DNA of 64,000 bases, from the NCBI RefSeq assembly GCF_030867145.1, contig NC_134419.1:75387403-75451402 (forward strand). Direction: 5' to 3'. Shown here piece after piece: positions 10,250-45,106 of this stretch (position 1 is the first letter of the stretch; every line of letters starts with the position of its first letter). The DNA is from Opisthocomus hoazin (lineage: Eukaryota > Chordata > Aves > Opisthocomiformes > Opisthocomidae). The position numbers and the translations under genes are program-made. The notes under the pieces were generated by a model. It was not told where the DNA came from. It worked only from the letters and a program-made list of their open reading frames with translations, and searched no databases.

Positions 10250-12657
10250 GCATACTTCACAGGAAAAAGGTCTATGTTTGTGCTGGTGAGTTTGTACCCA
10301 GGATTCAGAGTGAAAATCAGCAATGCTGGCTTAAAAATGGCGAACTTTTTTTTTTTTTAACCAGCTTCACTTTTTTGTATTGAATGTCGTCAGGTCAAAT
10401 AAGCTTCATCAGTATTTGTAGTGTGGGTATAGTCTTAGTGCTTCAAAGTCATTGGGATACCTTCGAGACCCTTGCACTTTCATATTTGAAGATAAGTTTG
10501 GGTTGAATTTGAAATAGCTGGCAGTGTGTGGAGTCTGAGCTCTCAGAGTGGTTGGCCTAGATGAAACAGTTACTAGTAACTGAAATTAAATAGCGTATGA
10601 CTAGTTACTCATTCGTAAAAATAAGTAATCCTAATAAGTAACGTGCTTATTCCCTGCTTAGTTTTTCATTTGGTTTAGTTGTCATGAACGGAACGATTTC
10701 TATAGACTAATGCATGTAAGCATTTTCAAGAACAAGGACCTAATTTGTCGTGTTTGGAGTTTTACATACAGCACTTATTATGGGCCTTTTCAAAATTTTA
10801 AATAAGATTAAAAATAACTAAATAATATTTAACTCTGAACCAGCATTATTAAACATTTTAACTAGTCTGTAACTGAAATTAATAAGCTTTAAATAACTTG
10901 TTTTTAGGATTGTATAAGTGAATTAGTGTGAGTATATTTTGTTTTCCTCTGTTGTACTCATCTCTCTGGGTATATCTGGTTTTGAGTAACTTTGTGTTAC
11001 CTGTGCATAGTATGGAGTGATGAAAACTACTTCTGACTGTTGTGAAAACTTCGCATTATTGAACGTATTCTTTCGCTGTCCTTTAGCTTTGCTATTTTAC
11101 TTTATTGCTTTCTAGGCTAGTCATCACTCATAAGTTATTAATAGATAGATGTCAAGAGTGTCTTTTATAATGGCCTCATTGCACAGGATGCTTCCTTTTA
11201 TTGGCATTCGCTCAGTGCATTTAGAGGGACAATTGAAATACTTGTTTTAGCTAGGCAAAATCCATTAGTAGGTGAGGTTTTTTGTTTTGTCTGTATCAAG
11301 ATTGGTGATAGAGAGGAATTTTGCATCCTCTGCAGTACATTTCCTCACTTCATCATTCCCAGAGCCTTTAGCTTCTATTGCAAATACCTTAAAATGGAGG
11401 AAAGTAGTTAAACTAAGAGCATGAAACATCCCTTGCAGAAATTCCTGCACAAGTGTTTGAGGAAGTACCAGCCTGTTCCATTGTGGAACTGGTAGATTGG
11501 TGTTTGAAATAGGCTGGCGGATGTTGGATTCGGGTAACTTCAGAACATTTTCCTTAGAACTCCAATCTCCCTCTAAAGCGTAGTGAAATTTTTACCTAGA
11601 CAAAGGTAACATTACTGCAGTTTCACCTAAAGATGAAGAGCTCATGCACGGACTGACGTCGCTGTCAGTGGGGAATGGTTGCGGCTTTCTGGCGAGCTGA
11701 GAGGCAGACCGGGATGGCCGTGGAGAACCTTAGCTGCCGGCGTGGTAGGGAGGGAGGCAGTGGTCGGTGTTCGTTAATGGCATGAAGATTTTCTGGTTGC
11801 CTTGGTCTGGGTTGCTTCTCCCTTCGGTTTGAGCCAGCGGTTTCTCATCGGCGTGTTGTTATACCGAGGGTCTTGGTGTGTTGCAGGTTTTACTGGATTC
11901 AGCCTGTACAGAAAGGTGTTGTAAACTGTATGGTGCATTTCTGCTGTAAAAAGTAGATTTTAATAAATGTTGATTATATGTGGGTGTTGAAAGCATGCAG
12001 GATTAATACTGTAACATTTAAGGAGTGTATAGGTCGTCATTTGCCTTGCTGAGGTACACTGGAAAAGAAGGGAATAGTTGGCTTACCCTGACTGAACAAG
12101 TCTGCCTGGAAAGTGGCAGATCAGATGCATTTTGAAGACAGTGCTGACTGCGTAAGACTTCAGTCTGAGATAAGACTGCTGGTTTTGTTAGATGAATCAC
12201 CAGTGCAAATGATGATTGTTCTATATTGTGCCCTGGTTGGAAGTTGGGTTAGGTGCTGGGGGAGGGATGTATTGTTTGATATGCCTCAGAGTTTGCGTAG
12301 GGATAGGAGAGGTCAATGCTAGTGGTACTTGTTTCAGGTTTTTTAATTTTGAAGATTAACTTCTTATGCTTAGGAATTCTCTTTCACGTGAATACTGGCC
12401 TTTTGCAGCTATTTTCCTTCCTGACCACTCTGGAGAAGGAATCTGTATTTAGGGGGCAGCATATCCTGGAGACTTCCAGTTCTCATTTGTAGGTGTAGTT
12501 AAAATGTTGCTAATAGCTTCATAGGTTTCTGGCATATCAAAGTTGTGTCTTCTCTGTTTAACAGAAGCATACAGTGTTTGATGCGCCCAGCAGAACAAAA
12601 ACGAGTCAGTGAAGTATCTTTGAGAAATAGAAAAGCTCAGCAAGTCATTTTACAACA

Positions 12658-12708
12658 GTCATAGAATCATTAAGGTTGGAAAAGACCTCTGAGATCATCA
12701 AGTCCAAG
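12658..12708 (-). mobile_element. CR1 tail fragment of another subfamily
   Basis: The sequence TCATAGAATCATTAAGGTTGGAAAAGACCTCTGAGATCATC is the antisense 3' end of a bird CR1 subfamily different from the GGGTTGGAAGGGACC type seen elsewhere here. It diverges after CAAGTCCAA, leaving about 50 bp. Confidence 0.8.
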
Positions 12709-15700
12709 AATCAGTCAGTCCTAAATCAGTCCATCCTAAATCGTCTTCAGTTGCCATCAAATTGGTACCCAAGTCATCTCTCCAGCTCCTGGATTAGTGT
12801 TTTTCTGTTACGTTTTGCATACTTGGGGAATTGTGGCTTTAAAGCTTTTGTGAAAGATGAGCAGAGACATTGTCTCTCGGTTTAAATTACGTATACAGTG
12901 TTCTGCCTCTGCTGGAAGGTTTTCAGGGGTTGAAAATAAAGGAAGTTTGAACAACTGTCCTGGCAGATTTATGTGACGTATTTTCGGAGGCTCTTCCGAG
13001 CTGGTTGTCTCAGAGGTGAGGGTGTTGTGTCCTCCCCTCCGCCCTTCTCTTTGTTGTCCTGGATGTGTGCAAGAAGGAAAGCTTTCATTGCTGTGTTCTT
13101 CAAGGTATAAGCAGGACAGTCTGAACTCATCCTTTACCTTTGGGAGTCAGTAAATGGAGTAAATGGCCATTAAACGAGATGACCAACTGGAGAATAGCTG
13201 ATTTACTGCAGGAAGCTGATAGTAATTGCCTAGGCAAAAGCCAAGAGCACTCAATAATTAAGCTGTCCCTGGAACTGCAGGAAGGACTGGGGATGCTGCC
13301 TACCTTCCCTTTGGGGTGATGGAGCTAGTGTAAATAGGAGAGCTTAAAAAGGGTGGTGGGGAGGAGGGATGGGCATGACTCATGGCATCACTTTGAATTT
13401 ATCAAGTGTAGTTTTATGAATGTTCGTTGTTTCATAGAGATGAGTAAGTGGATAATGTATATTTCTGAATCTTCTTAGCTAGTAGAAAAAGAACTCCAAG
13501 GTCATCTCCTATGGTAAGTTAAATCCAAAGTTCAAAATGTCCATATACCAGTAGAGCAGGAAGTAGAAGTGTAACTCTAAAGAAATAAAAATAATAATAA
13601 AATTATACACAAAGCTTGGGAAAAACACATGTAAAACAAGGCTAAAAGGTATTAAGGAGCAGTACTCATCTTGCTATATTTCTTAATGAAGCTTTCATGT
13701 GGATGGTGCAAAGCCTATTGCATGGTCATTTATTCATACAAAGTTCCACTTTCTCCAGTAAGCCAGCAGCCTGTGGTTTATGCCTGCCTGTGGAAATCAA
13801 GCGTTAGCTGTCAAAGGAGAGGATGGGACCTGGAAAAGCCACTGTAGTAGTCTCCTATTGACTTAGCACTTGAAGATATGGAGGCTGCAACCAAACTGTA
13901 AAGGAGATGAACTCAAGAACAGGTGCTGGTGTGCAACTAAAAACAGAAATTAATGTAGGAGAGCTTAAGCAGCCTGGGATGAACAGTGAAAGCGAGATGC
14001 TTGTGTGCCTCTGCAGGTTCTAGCTGTGCAGTCCTGCATTTACAGTTACGGACTGGGAGAAGGTGATCTGTGATTCTTATCTGTAGTGATGCCCAGGAGG
14101 CCAGGCGGCCTGCAGTTTGTGATATCAATGTTGAGGAATGTTGGTATATGGTATACCCCAGCGGAAAAGAGCGGTGAGAGGAGAAATCTGAGAGAAGCTG
14201 GGCTGAGGAGGTATGTACCTACTGCAATTAGTACACCGCCACTGGAAAGAGGGACGTAAGGCTTCAAAAATAAGTGAGACCTCCTGTTTGGATTATAACA
14301 CAACCCTCCAAGAAGGAATTTTAGGGAGCTGAGACTTCTGAATTCTTACATATTAGTGTCAGTATACACCACAAAATGGGTTTTCAAAAATATTTTAGCT
14401 TCTGGTGGATTATGCTGAGAACCAAGAGGAAATGGGCCACGGGGAGAGTTTTTTCTGTAGTAGTGCTGTGCCATTGACCTGTACCTCCTTTCTTCCCTGT
14501 CCCCCCACTCTGGGGAGGGAAGGCAAAATAAAATGAAGTTGTATGTAGTCCGCTACAGGTTTGATGCCTTCAGCTTTTTTCTCTAACAACTCGTAATCTT
14601 TGTGTAATATGTCATTCTAAAAGTGGACAGAAGAGTTATTACACTGTTCTGTGCTGCAGATTCTGCTGCAGAAAATAACTAAGTGTGCATGTAGTCAGAG
14701 CTGTAAACTAAACACGAACGTGGAGATTTTTGTTCTGTGATCACCTGAAATAATTTCATGAAAAAGAAATCATATCTGTAAGATAGGATCCATATTCTGA
14801 AGACGCTTTTGAGTTGGAGTTCTGGTAAATTGTTGGGCTAGTCTTGTAGACAGATTTCCTACACTGAGGAATTAATGTTGGAGTTCTGCTATTTGTTTTA
14901 TGAATCTTTAGAAGTAATGTGGTAATTCCGTCTTTATTGCTTTTTTGGTCTGTCTAGAGTTGCCAGGAAGGGTGTCGTAGTGGTGGTTTTGTCATGTGTG
15001 TTCAGTTGCTTTAGTAACTGGAAGAAAGGCACAAATTGATTTTTTTTTTTTATGTGCACTACAAATTGTGGTTTGCTAATGAGTGCTGAATAGAATTGAT
15101 ATTAATTTACAGTGGAATCTTGCCAAGGTGCGATATGGTGGAAGCAGACTTTTAAAACTGGAGAACAGTTGCGTGATTTTGTGTTCAATTTCAATTTTAT
15201 AATAAAGTTAGAGTTTTATCTCTTATTCTTTAAGAATGTCAGTCTGGTAGATGTAAGTAATCCTGTGAGGAGTTTTTAACTCATCTGAAGAAAACAGCAG
15301 TTATACAACTTGAGTTTTTAAGTTAATGATAGTTTCTGCTGTATTTTCAATAGAGGACAAAGGAAGTGAAAATAGTATCATTTTTTTAGGCTAGAAATTA
15401 GCTAGTAGTACTTTTGAAATAGAAGATCTGTATGAATTTAGAGGTTTTTTCTGTGAAAAAATCATTTATTGACAAATAAGAGAAAGCTTCTGAATTTTGT
15501 CATTTGCCCTGGGGAAAAAAAAAATAAAATATCGGAGTGGTTCAACTTTAGTTAATTGTATGCTCATAGTGGAGCATTATGAGTATCCTCCTTTCATTTT
15601 GCTTAAAAGTTTTTTTTGAAACATAGATTCTCCTATAGGGGAAAAATGCTTTGAAAATTCACTTGGTTTTGTTCAAGGATTCTTAATCAATTTGTATCTT

Positions 15701-16606
15701 GTTTCAAAAACAAGTTTTCCCTGTTTCGTTTTCTTCGCATCTGCAGAGAACACAGCCTAAGCCTGCCCAGACAGGAAACTAGCCACCAATATTTGCTTTT
15801 TTTAGGCACAAGGCTTTTCTGGGCTTCCTAAACTGTCGATGCGAAGCTGACATGGTGGCCCGGAAATGCAGTCTGTTTTGGTGAGGGACCACCTGGCACA
15901 GCTTAGGCCAGTACTGGTAGATGACAAATTTCATATTCCTTTAAATGAAAACAATGTGTGACGCCCAGTTCTGCCAGCTTAGAGGTATGATTTAGAGAAG
16001 GGCTACCCTTGAGCTTGCCCCTAGCTACAGATGTGTTTGTAGCAAGATGTTGCTTCCATGTCAAGTGATCCCAAGAGCCAGCATGTGAACTACTGGGGAA
16101 TGTTTGTTACAATTATAACATTGTCTTAAGAGTGCTCAAGTGTTTGGTTTTGCTGTTACTTAGAACTAGAACTTGGTTACTCAACTTGTCTGAGATATGT
16201 GATATTTAAATTGTGAGGAACATACCAAGGTTCAGATTACCGTAATAAATTTAGTAACTTTATTGAAGAACAAGCCTGTGCCTTTGAAGATTTAAACCAT
16301 TGTTGTATACCTTAAGCACAGAGACTCTTTTACCTTTTGGAGGTAGAAAGAAAAACTAATCAAGTGCTTGATGTAAGGCTTAAACACATTTAGTGTCCTT
16401 GTAGCTGGATAGAATAAGTCTTGCATCTCAAACAAAAGTGCGTTTACTTTGTTATACACAAATGCGTTTAACTTCAGAATTTAATAGCTTATATTAAAAA
16501 AACCAAGCCACTAACATTTTGAATAGTCTGTCATCACTATGATTTTGCAATCTGTTCAGCCTTTTGCCAATACTGCTGAATTGAGATTGTTAGGTCTGGT
16601 CCCTGA

Positions 16607-16648
16607 TGTCAGACTTAATGTGTCAGACTTAATGTTTCAGACTTGAGG
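16607..16648 (+). repeat. Three-copy 14-bp minisatellite
   Basis: There are two perfect tandem copies of TGTCAGACTTAATG followed by one degenerate copy, TTTCAGACTTGAGG. Confidence 0.9.
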
Positions 16649-18183
16649 TCGCACCAGAGGATTAGTTTGCTGTTGGGCATGGAAAAGGTTACTTGTTTTA
16701 CAGATTGAGTTCAATGACTTAAAACTGTACTAGAAATTATTCTAGTATGATATCGAAGTTGTCATAATAGATTTTTTAAAAATTTTTCTCAAAGTGTTGA
16801 AGCACAATTTGACTAGTACTCTAATTAGTCATATAAAATGACAGCTGTAAATGCAAGCATATATCTACATGTTTATACATCTCATCCCCCCAAATAAATA
16901 AGTGCTTATCTGTATATCTGATTCCCCAAAACAAACACTTTAAAACGTGCTTAACCATATATCATATTTTACTGTGCTGTATCAATAGGTAGCTACAGAT
17001 AGTTACCAATGTCTGCCTCACTGTGTGTGATATGACTGTATTTAAATGAACTTCAAGCAAGGAAATAGTGAAGGTAAACAATTTCAAGATATATTAAAAA
17101 GAAACATCCATATTATGCAGTGAAAGCTGGAAGTTGTTATAAAAAGCGTGAGGTGCTTAAACCTTCTGTCCCATGGTAATATTTTTGGATATGTGCTATT
17201 TCTGAGTTGTGTAGCAAAATGTAAGGAAGACTGAATTGATTCTTTCATGCTCCGGGAAAGACTGGCGTTGGCCTGATTTTTATCATAGTTAAATATTGGT
17301 TTATTGCCTTTTTTATATAAGTATGCAGATTTGTCTTTGGTCTTAAAAGGCTGGCTCTTAAGGTGAAATGACTATCCCGTAAAATAAGAGAAAGCAAAAA
17401 AAGGATGCAATAGCCTGCAGTAAGGCAGAGCCATAAAAGATGAAGCAGGCAAAATGGGAATAGGTGGCCAGCAGTACAGATTTTTATTTATTTTATGAAG
17501 TAAAAAACCCCTCAAAACCTCAAAATGTAAAATAGCCCACCACCTTCAAACTTAGTGCTACATGGATGTTGAGGATTTCAGTTTTGGACTAGCAAGTGTA
17601 TTCATGTATCTGTTGCTGCACATATGACTTCATTTTGACTGTATAATGTGTAAGGATGAAAAGATGTCTGTTGTTAGACATTTAGACATGAATTTCTTTT
17701 TGTAGGAGAAAGGAGAAATGAGTAATGTCTCTAAAACCCTTTTAGTTGAATTTGCTTAAGCAAAATATGAAAAAATCAAGTTGGATAGTAGAGCTGCTGA
17801 GAAAGATCCTTGATCTTGACCATGAAAGGCAATGTCGAAGAAGGAAGTGTAAACCTAGCGCTATCTCAACTTTGTGCAAGCTGTGAAGGAGAATCTTATT
17901 CTTTAGTGGTCTTGTAAAAGTTACTCTTGATGCTCATTTGCTATTTACCACTTGTATCTTTGCTCTTAGAGTATTAGATATCCTAGGTGTGCGCTTCAAA
18001 GAAGTAAGAAAGACCTACATAAAAATTCAGTGGTAGCGGGGGGAAGCAGCCATGCTTCACTTGCTCTTCTGTAGAAACTTCTTTAAGCTACTAATTGAAA
18101 CTGCTGAAAATGTCGTGGGTAGGCACAGAAGAGTTTTGGAATTTGTAATGAGGAACTTAACTTCTGTGCTTTTTGTTCTGCAG

Positions 18184-40532
<22,349 letters not shown>

Positions 40533-40643
40533 TGGTGGAAGTGTTTGGAGAATGATCCATTTGTTCGGTCCTCTAATTTCCTCGCTCGGACTTTTAACCA
40601 AAGAAAATTATAGGAATTGAGAACAAAAAAACCGGAACACTGA

Positions 40644-40700
40644 TTTTTTTATATATATGTATGTGTGTGTTTCTGTGCACACATGTGTATATATAATGTG
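40644..40700 (+). repeat. TA/TG dinucleotide-rich tract in the 3' UTR
   Basis: A T run is followed by ATATATATGTATGTGTGTG, an interruption, and ACATGTGTATATATAATG. It is a degenerate microsatellite and may vary in length. Confidence 0.85.
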
Positions 40701-42676
40701 TTTGTATGTTGCCTTTCAGCTGAGGGTCAGAAACAGACATTGCGTGTTTTCTCAAAGCCTAACAGTAAATCACTTACTAAGGAGGGGCCAAACTGCACAA
40801 TTTAGGGAAGAAAAAAAAAAAAAACCAAACAAAAAAGAAAGGCAAAAATGAAAGGTACTTCTGCAGCTAAGCAAGGTACCAGCAACTTTTCATTCCTAAT
40901 CTGGCACATTTACTAGATTTACAACTAATACCATATTGCAGAGAATTTATTGCCAACAAATGGGATTACTTAATTTCACTTTGAACTACAGTAAGATTTT
41001 TAGACACACATGAGAATTGTTTCTCTCCGTGACTTTCAGATACCAGGAAATGCACAAAATGTTTCTTCTGTTCTCTAGGATCAACAGTATCAACAGATTT
41101 GTTATCAGAACAAGAATTCTGAACTCCCTTGGAATTCTCATTATGGTGCTGTAAAATTTCCACTAAAATAATATTTTGAATAGTCAGCCTATTTTTGATG
41201 CACTCATAAAGGTGGGTTATAACTTTTTGCACATTTGGATTTTAATGGACTGCATGTAATGGTGTTTTGGAGGGGGGAAGAAGAGAAATTGGACTTTTGA
41301 ATTTGGACACTTTAGATCTTTTGAACCAAGTAGGGTTTGTATTGTGTTACATTAGGCTTTGCAGCAATTATTTTTCTTAAATGTCTAAACGTATCGTTCG
41401 ATTACTGTTCTGAGAATGGTTTTCTTATCAGTGCTTTGTGAACAGTTCTTGTTTCAGTATTGATCGGTGGAAGACCTGCTCGTTTGGTTTTGTCGTCCTT
41501 GGTACTGAACTGTTCAGAGTCATGCAATTGTGGCCTATAACTTTTGGTGCACTAATAATCTTAAGTGCCTCTGTGGTTTTTCTCACATTGTTGAAACACT
41601 TTTGGATTAGGTATGTACACAAACCATTCTTAATGGTTTTGGACGTTGGCTTGGAGTTGTTCTGAATAGCGTAGTTCAAAACAGCTATTTAAAATAGAAG
41701 ACTTACGCTAGGGATACCAGTGTTCTGGTATTGCACCTACTAGCTGTGCAATATATGTTTTTTAAAAAAATGAGTGTTTGTTGTTTGTGTACGCTGTGTT
41801 ACGGGGCTTCAGTGATGCGAATGAAAAGAACCTTTACATTTCAAGTATTGGATTAGACGGAGTGTGTACTCTTCATCGTTTTTGAAAAACGTTTGCTTTA
41901 ATCAAAACCCCACAAATATCTCTTGCTGCTGCTTATTGTGATTCAGGTTGTCCAGCTTTGCGATACTTTTGTCTACTGTAACCTAAGATACATATCATAG
42001 AAGTCCATCTTCTCTCCAACTTCCAAACTGACTTCCTGCTTGAGAGATACGGATGGCTTTACCACAATAATTTGCTGATCCAAGGATAGAATAATTGGTG
42101 TCATAAAGGAATGAAATATAATCTAATTTCAAAACCTTAAATTATATCAGCACCTTCTTCTTTTATCCATAAGCTAACTAACCACTGTCTTAAGGCTGTG
42201 GTGTTTGTAAATTACTGGTTTTGTTTGACTCTTTAGATATATGTGAAAACTAGCACAGAATTGGAAGTTACTGTAAATGTCTGAACTAGTATTGTAGGTT
42301 TTAACTTCTATAAAGATAAAAGAACAGCTCTTTAAAAAGCTTATTTTTTCACAAGTACGTTCTGTGTGGAAGACACTTTGCATTGAAATATTTTACTGTA
42401 GTCTAACATCTGAAATCACTTCTCTGGTACAGCTTTCACACTGCATGTTCATTTTATTATATTTTGGTATTCGCCATTTTACACGTTGGGTGAAGGTAAA
42501 GCAGCTCCATTATGGGACTTACAAAAAGAGGAAAAGAGAAAAAGAAAAAAGAAAAGAACTACTGTTGTAGTTCAGTAGCATAGGGAAATATTTGTGGTTG
42601 GTAATTGTCAGGGTCTCCTATTTATCAGTACTTTTATAAATCTATGAAAATTGTTAAATTATTTTAGAAACAGTGC

Positions 42677-42684
42677 TGTAAATA
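42677..42684 (+). promoter_or_regulatory. Pumilio-type element in the 3' UTR
   Basis: TGTAAATA matches the UGUAnAUA Pumilio recognition sequence. It lies 18 bases before the poly(A) signal. The motif is short, so chance is possible. Confidence 0.4.
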
Positions 42685-42702
42685 TGTCACATTTAAATTG
42701 TC

Positions 42703-42708
42703 AATAAA
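42703..42708 (+). terminator. PLEKHA1: PLEKHA1 poly(A) signal
   Basis: AATAAA in the context TTGTCAATAAATCAG, 2.2 kb after the stop codon. The cleavage site is expected 10-30 nt further on, near 42720. Confidence 0.8.
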
Positions 42709-42725
42709 TCAGTTTGAGTAACTTA

Positions 42726-43331
42726 AATAACATCTGAGTGAGTTTCCTTGCACCATGTTAAATATTTTATCAGAACAATGTATTTTTAGCATTTAGGTTA
42801 TGTCTTGCCCAGCTATACTGTCTCTTTAATTCTTGAAAAGTGATCAGGTTGTGTAGTGTAAGAAAGAAATTGAATGGTATGAGCTGTTTTACTGTTCTCA
42901 GTTTCTTCTGTGGGGTTTTTACATGTTCTGCAAGGGAAATCGGTCAGGTTTCTTTTGCATCAGTGGAAGGGAGAGCTGATGCATAGCAATGTCCAGGCAC
43001 TGTCTGAAAGGGGGGGGGGGGAAAAACCCAGCGAAATGTAACATGCATTTTTCTGGCATTATACTGTTGCATAACAAATTTCCCCTCTCAAAAATGGTTT
43101 GCTGAAATAACGGCACTTGTATGACGTCTGGAAACTCCTCGCTGTCTGTACAGCAGGTGGCACGATCACACCTGAGTGACTGCACTTCTCAAATCCGCTT
43201 TTCCCTTTTGTGAAGCGACACAGTTAAACCGGTCTGTCTCAACAGCATGCAAGCTTCACATAAAGAATGGTAACTGAATAACATATTTTATATAGTCTGC
43301 TACCCAAACTCCAGTTTGACTGTGCCAATCT
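42726..43331. other. Intergenic spacer after PLEKHA1
   Basis: No gene was recognised. A run of about 12 G lies at 43010-43021. Confidence 0.7.
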
Positions 43332-44003
43332 TAGAATCATAGAATCATAGAAAGTTTTGGGTTGGAAGGTACCCCTAGAGGTCATCTAGTCCAACCCCCC
43401 CGCAGCGAGCAGGGACACCGCTAACTAGATCAGGTTGCTCAGAGCCCTGTCCAACCTGGTCTGGAATGTTTCCAGGGATGGGGCCTCCACTACCTCTCTG
43501 GGCAACCCATTCCAGTGTTTTACCACCCTCATTGTAAAGAATTTCTTCCTTATAGTCAGCCTAAACCTACCCTGTTTTAGTTTAAAACCATTACCCCTCG
43601 TCCTGTCACTGCTGTCTCTACTAAAAAGATTGTCCCCATCTTTCCTATTGGCTCCCTTTAAGTACTGAAAGGCTGCAATCAGGTCTCCCCGCAGCCTTCT
43701 CTTCTCCAGGCTGAACAAGCCCAACTCTCCCAGCCTGTCCTCATAGGAGAGGTGCTCCAGCCCTCGGATCATTTTTGTAGCCCTCCTTTGGACCCGCTCC
43801 AACAGTTCCATGTCCTTCTTGTGCTGGGGGCTCCAGACCTGAACGCAGGACTCCAGGTGAGGTCTCACCAGAGCACAGTAGAGGGGCAGAATCACCTCTC
43901 TCGACCTGCTGGCCACGCTTCTCTTGATGCAGCCCAGGACACGGTTGGCCCTCTGGGCTGCCAACGCACATTGCCGGCTCATGTCCAGCCTTTCGTCTAT
44001 CTT
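43332..44003 (-). mobile_element. CR1 fragment with a 185-codon ORF2 tail
   Basis: This is an antisense CR1 with the ATAGAATCATAG tail and the GCAGCGAGCAGGGACACC 3' UTR type, related to the copies at 30187 and 50521. The ORF2 C-terminus is open from 43982 to 43425. It is truncated in the sequence for the [18 protein letters not shown] region. Confidence 0.94.
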
Positions 44004-44309
44004 CTGACTGAATTATTCCAGGTACGTACACAGCTGCAGTTACACCGGTATCAAAATGTGCATGCCATTGCCCCCAGCGCTTTACGCCGTAACGTAAGAC
44101 TTCTAGATGAGTCACTGCAGTGAGTGTCTTGAAGCTTCCGTTTTAACCAGCGGCACCACAGGCCAGAGTTGGTATGAAATGTGGGTATAACTGGACCTTT
44201 GGTTACCCATCTCAGTTTGAACAACGCGTTTTCGGATTTATCATAACATCACGAAGTTCCAAAAGCAGCTTGATTGCAGCAGTATGGAGCTGATGTTTCA
44301 GTAAGGTGG

Positions 44310-45106
44310 TTGGTATAGCAACAAGTGAGATACCAGACAGACACGCTCAGTCTATTAATACATGGTTTCGTGGCTGGTGTCACCACCACAGTTTGGGGTT
44401 TTCCTCAGTCATGGGATGGCCTGCATGGCACCAGGCTTGCTGGTGTCAGATGGGATTCGCCTTCCTCAGAAGAGGAAGAGGGTCTTTGCTCACGAGCTAG
44501 CGGGACTCACTGACAGAACTTTAAACCAGACTTGAAGTGGGAAGGGAATAATACCAGGCTTGCCAGTGGCCAGCTGTGGGACAAGACACCAAGGACAAGA
44601 GGGATGGGGTGCTAGTGAGGGCCGTCAGCCTGTTGCTTTGAGATGTGCTGGCTATGCTGGAGCACACTTCAAGTCTTCTGGAGATGAGCCAGGGGTTCCT
44701 GAGGTGATAGGAGCCAATATGGAAACACAAGGGGAATACCTTAAAGGAACTGAAGGGTGTTCCTCTAAGAAGGTGACATGGCCAACAGCCCAGCTGAACT
44801 GCATCTACACCGATGCATGTGTCATGGGCAACAAACAGGAGGAGTTGGAAGGCACAGTGCTGCTAGAGAGCTACAACCTAGTTGCTATTACTGGAACTTG
44901 GTGGGACACATCCCTTGACTGGAGAGCAGCTATGGATGGCTACAGGCTGTTCAGAAGGGACAGGCAGAGAAGTGGAGGCATTGCTCTCTACATCAAGAAA
45001 TGGATAGAATGTGAAGAGCTGTCCCTGAAGAACAGCCATGAGCATGTAGAAAGCTTATGGGTAAGAATGAGAGACTGAGGCAACAAAGAGAACCTTGTGG
45101 CTGGTG
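44310..45106 (+). mobile_element. Older CR1, left half (linker region and endonuclease start)
   Basis: In sense orientation this matches the CR1 segment before ORF2 and the start of the ORF2 endonuclease. It includes GNKQEELEGTVL, the active-site region LVAITGTWWDTSLDW and RLFRRDRQRSGGIALYIKKW (44811-45010). The left boundary is uncertain by about 100 bp. A TGA at 45076 interrupts it, and the element is cut at 45106 by the inverted younger CR1. Its sequence continues at 48034 in register. Confidence 0.85.

Larger units (their letters stand above)
2709..18183 (+). other. PLEKHA1: PLEKHA1 intron 1
   Basis: This 15.5 kb intron runs from the GTAAGT donor to the TTTTGTTCTGCAG acceptor. The first 470 bp are still CpG island. 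The rest is AT-rich and holds CR1 fragments (3443, 9495, 12658), a MIR-like relic (6808), an unexplained long ORF (8249), a T-rich tract (10206) and a 14-bp minisatellite (16607). Outside these I recognise no gene or repeat in 3592-6807, 9608-12657, 12709-16606 or 16649-18183. Confidence 0.7.
40533..42725 (+). other. PLEKHA1: PLEKHA1 3' UTR
   Basis: This is about 2.2 kb of AT-rich sequence from the stop codon to shortly after the AATAAA at 42703. It contains a TA/TG tract (40644-40700), an A-rich run (40809-40823), a purine-rich tract (42521-42558) and a Pumilio-type element next to the poly(A) signal. I noticed no earlier canonical AATAAA. Confidence 0.8.

Noticed and set aside
13130-13400. 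Possible LTR-like segment (polypurine and TATA-like stretches)
   Set aside because: No paired terminal repeat, primer-binding site or coding remnant was found, so I do not call a retroviral element.
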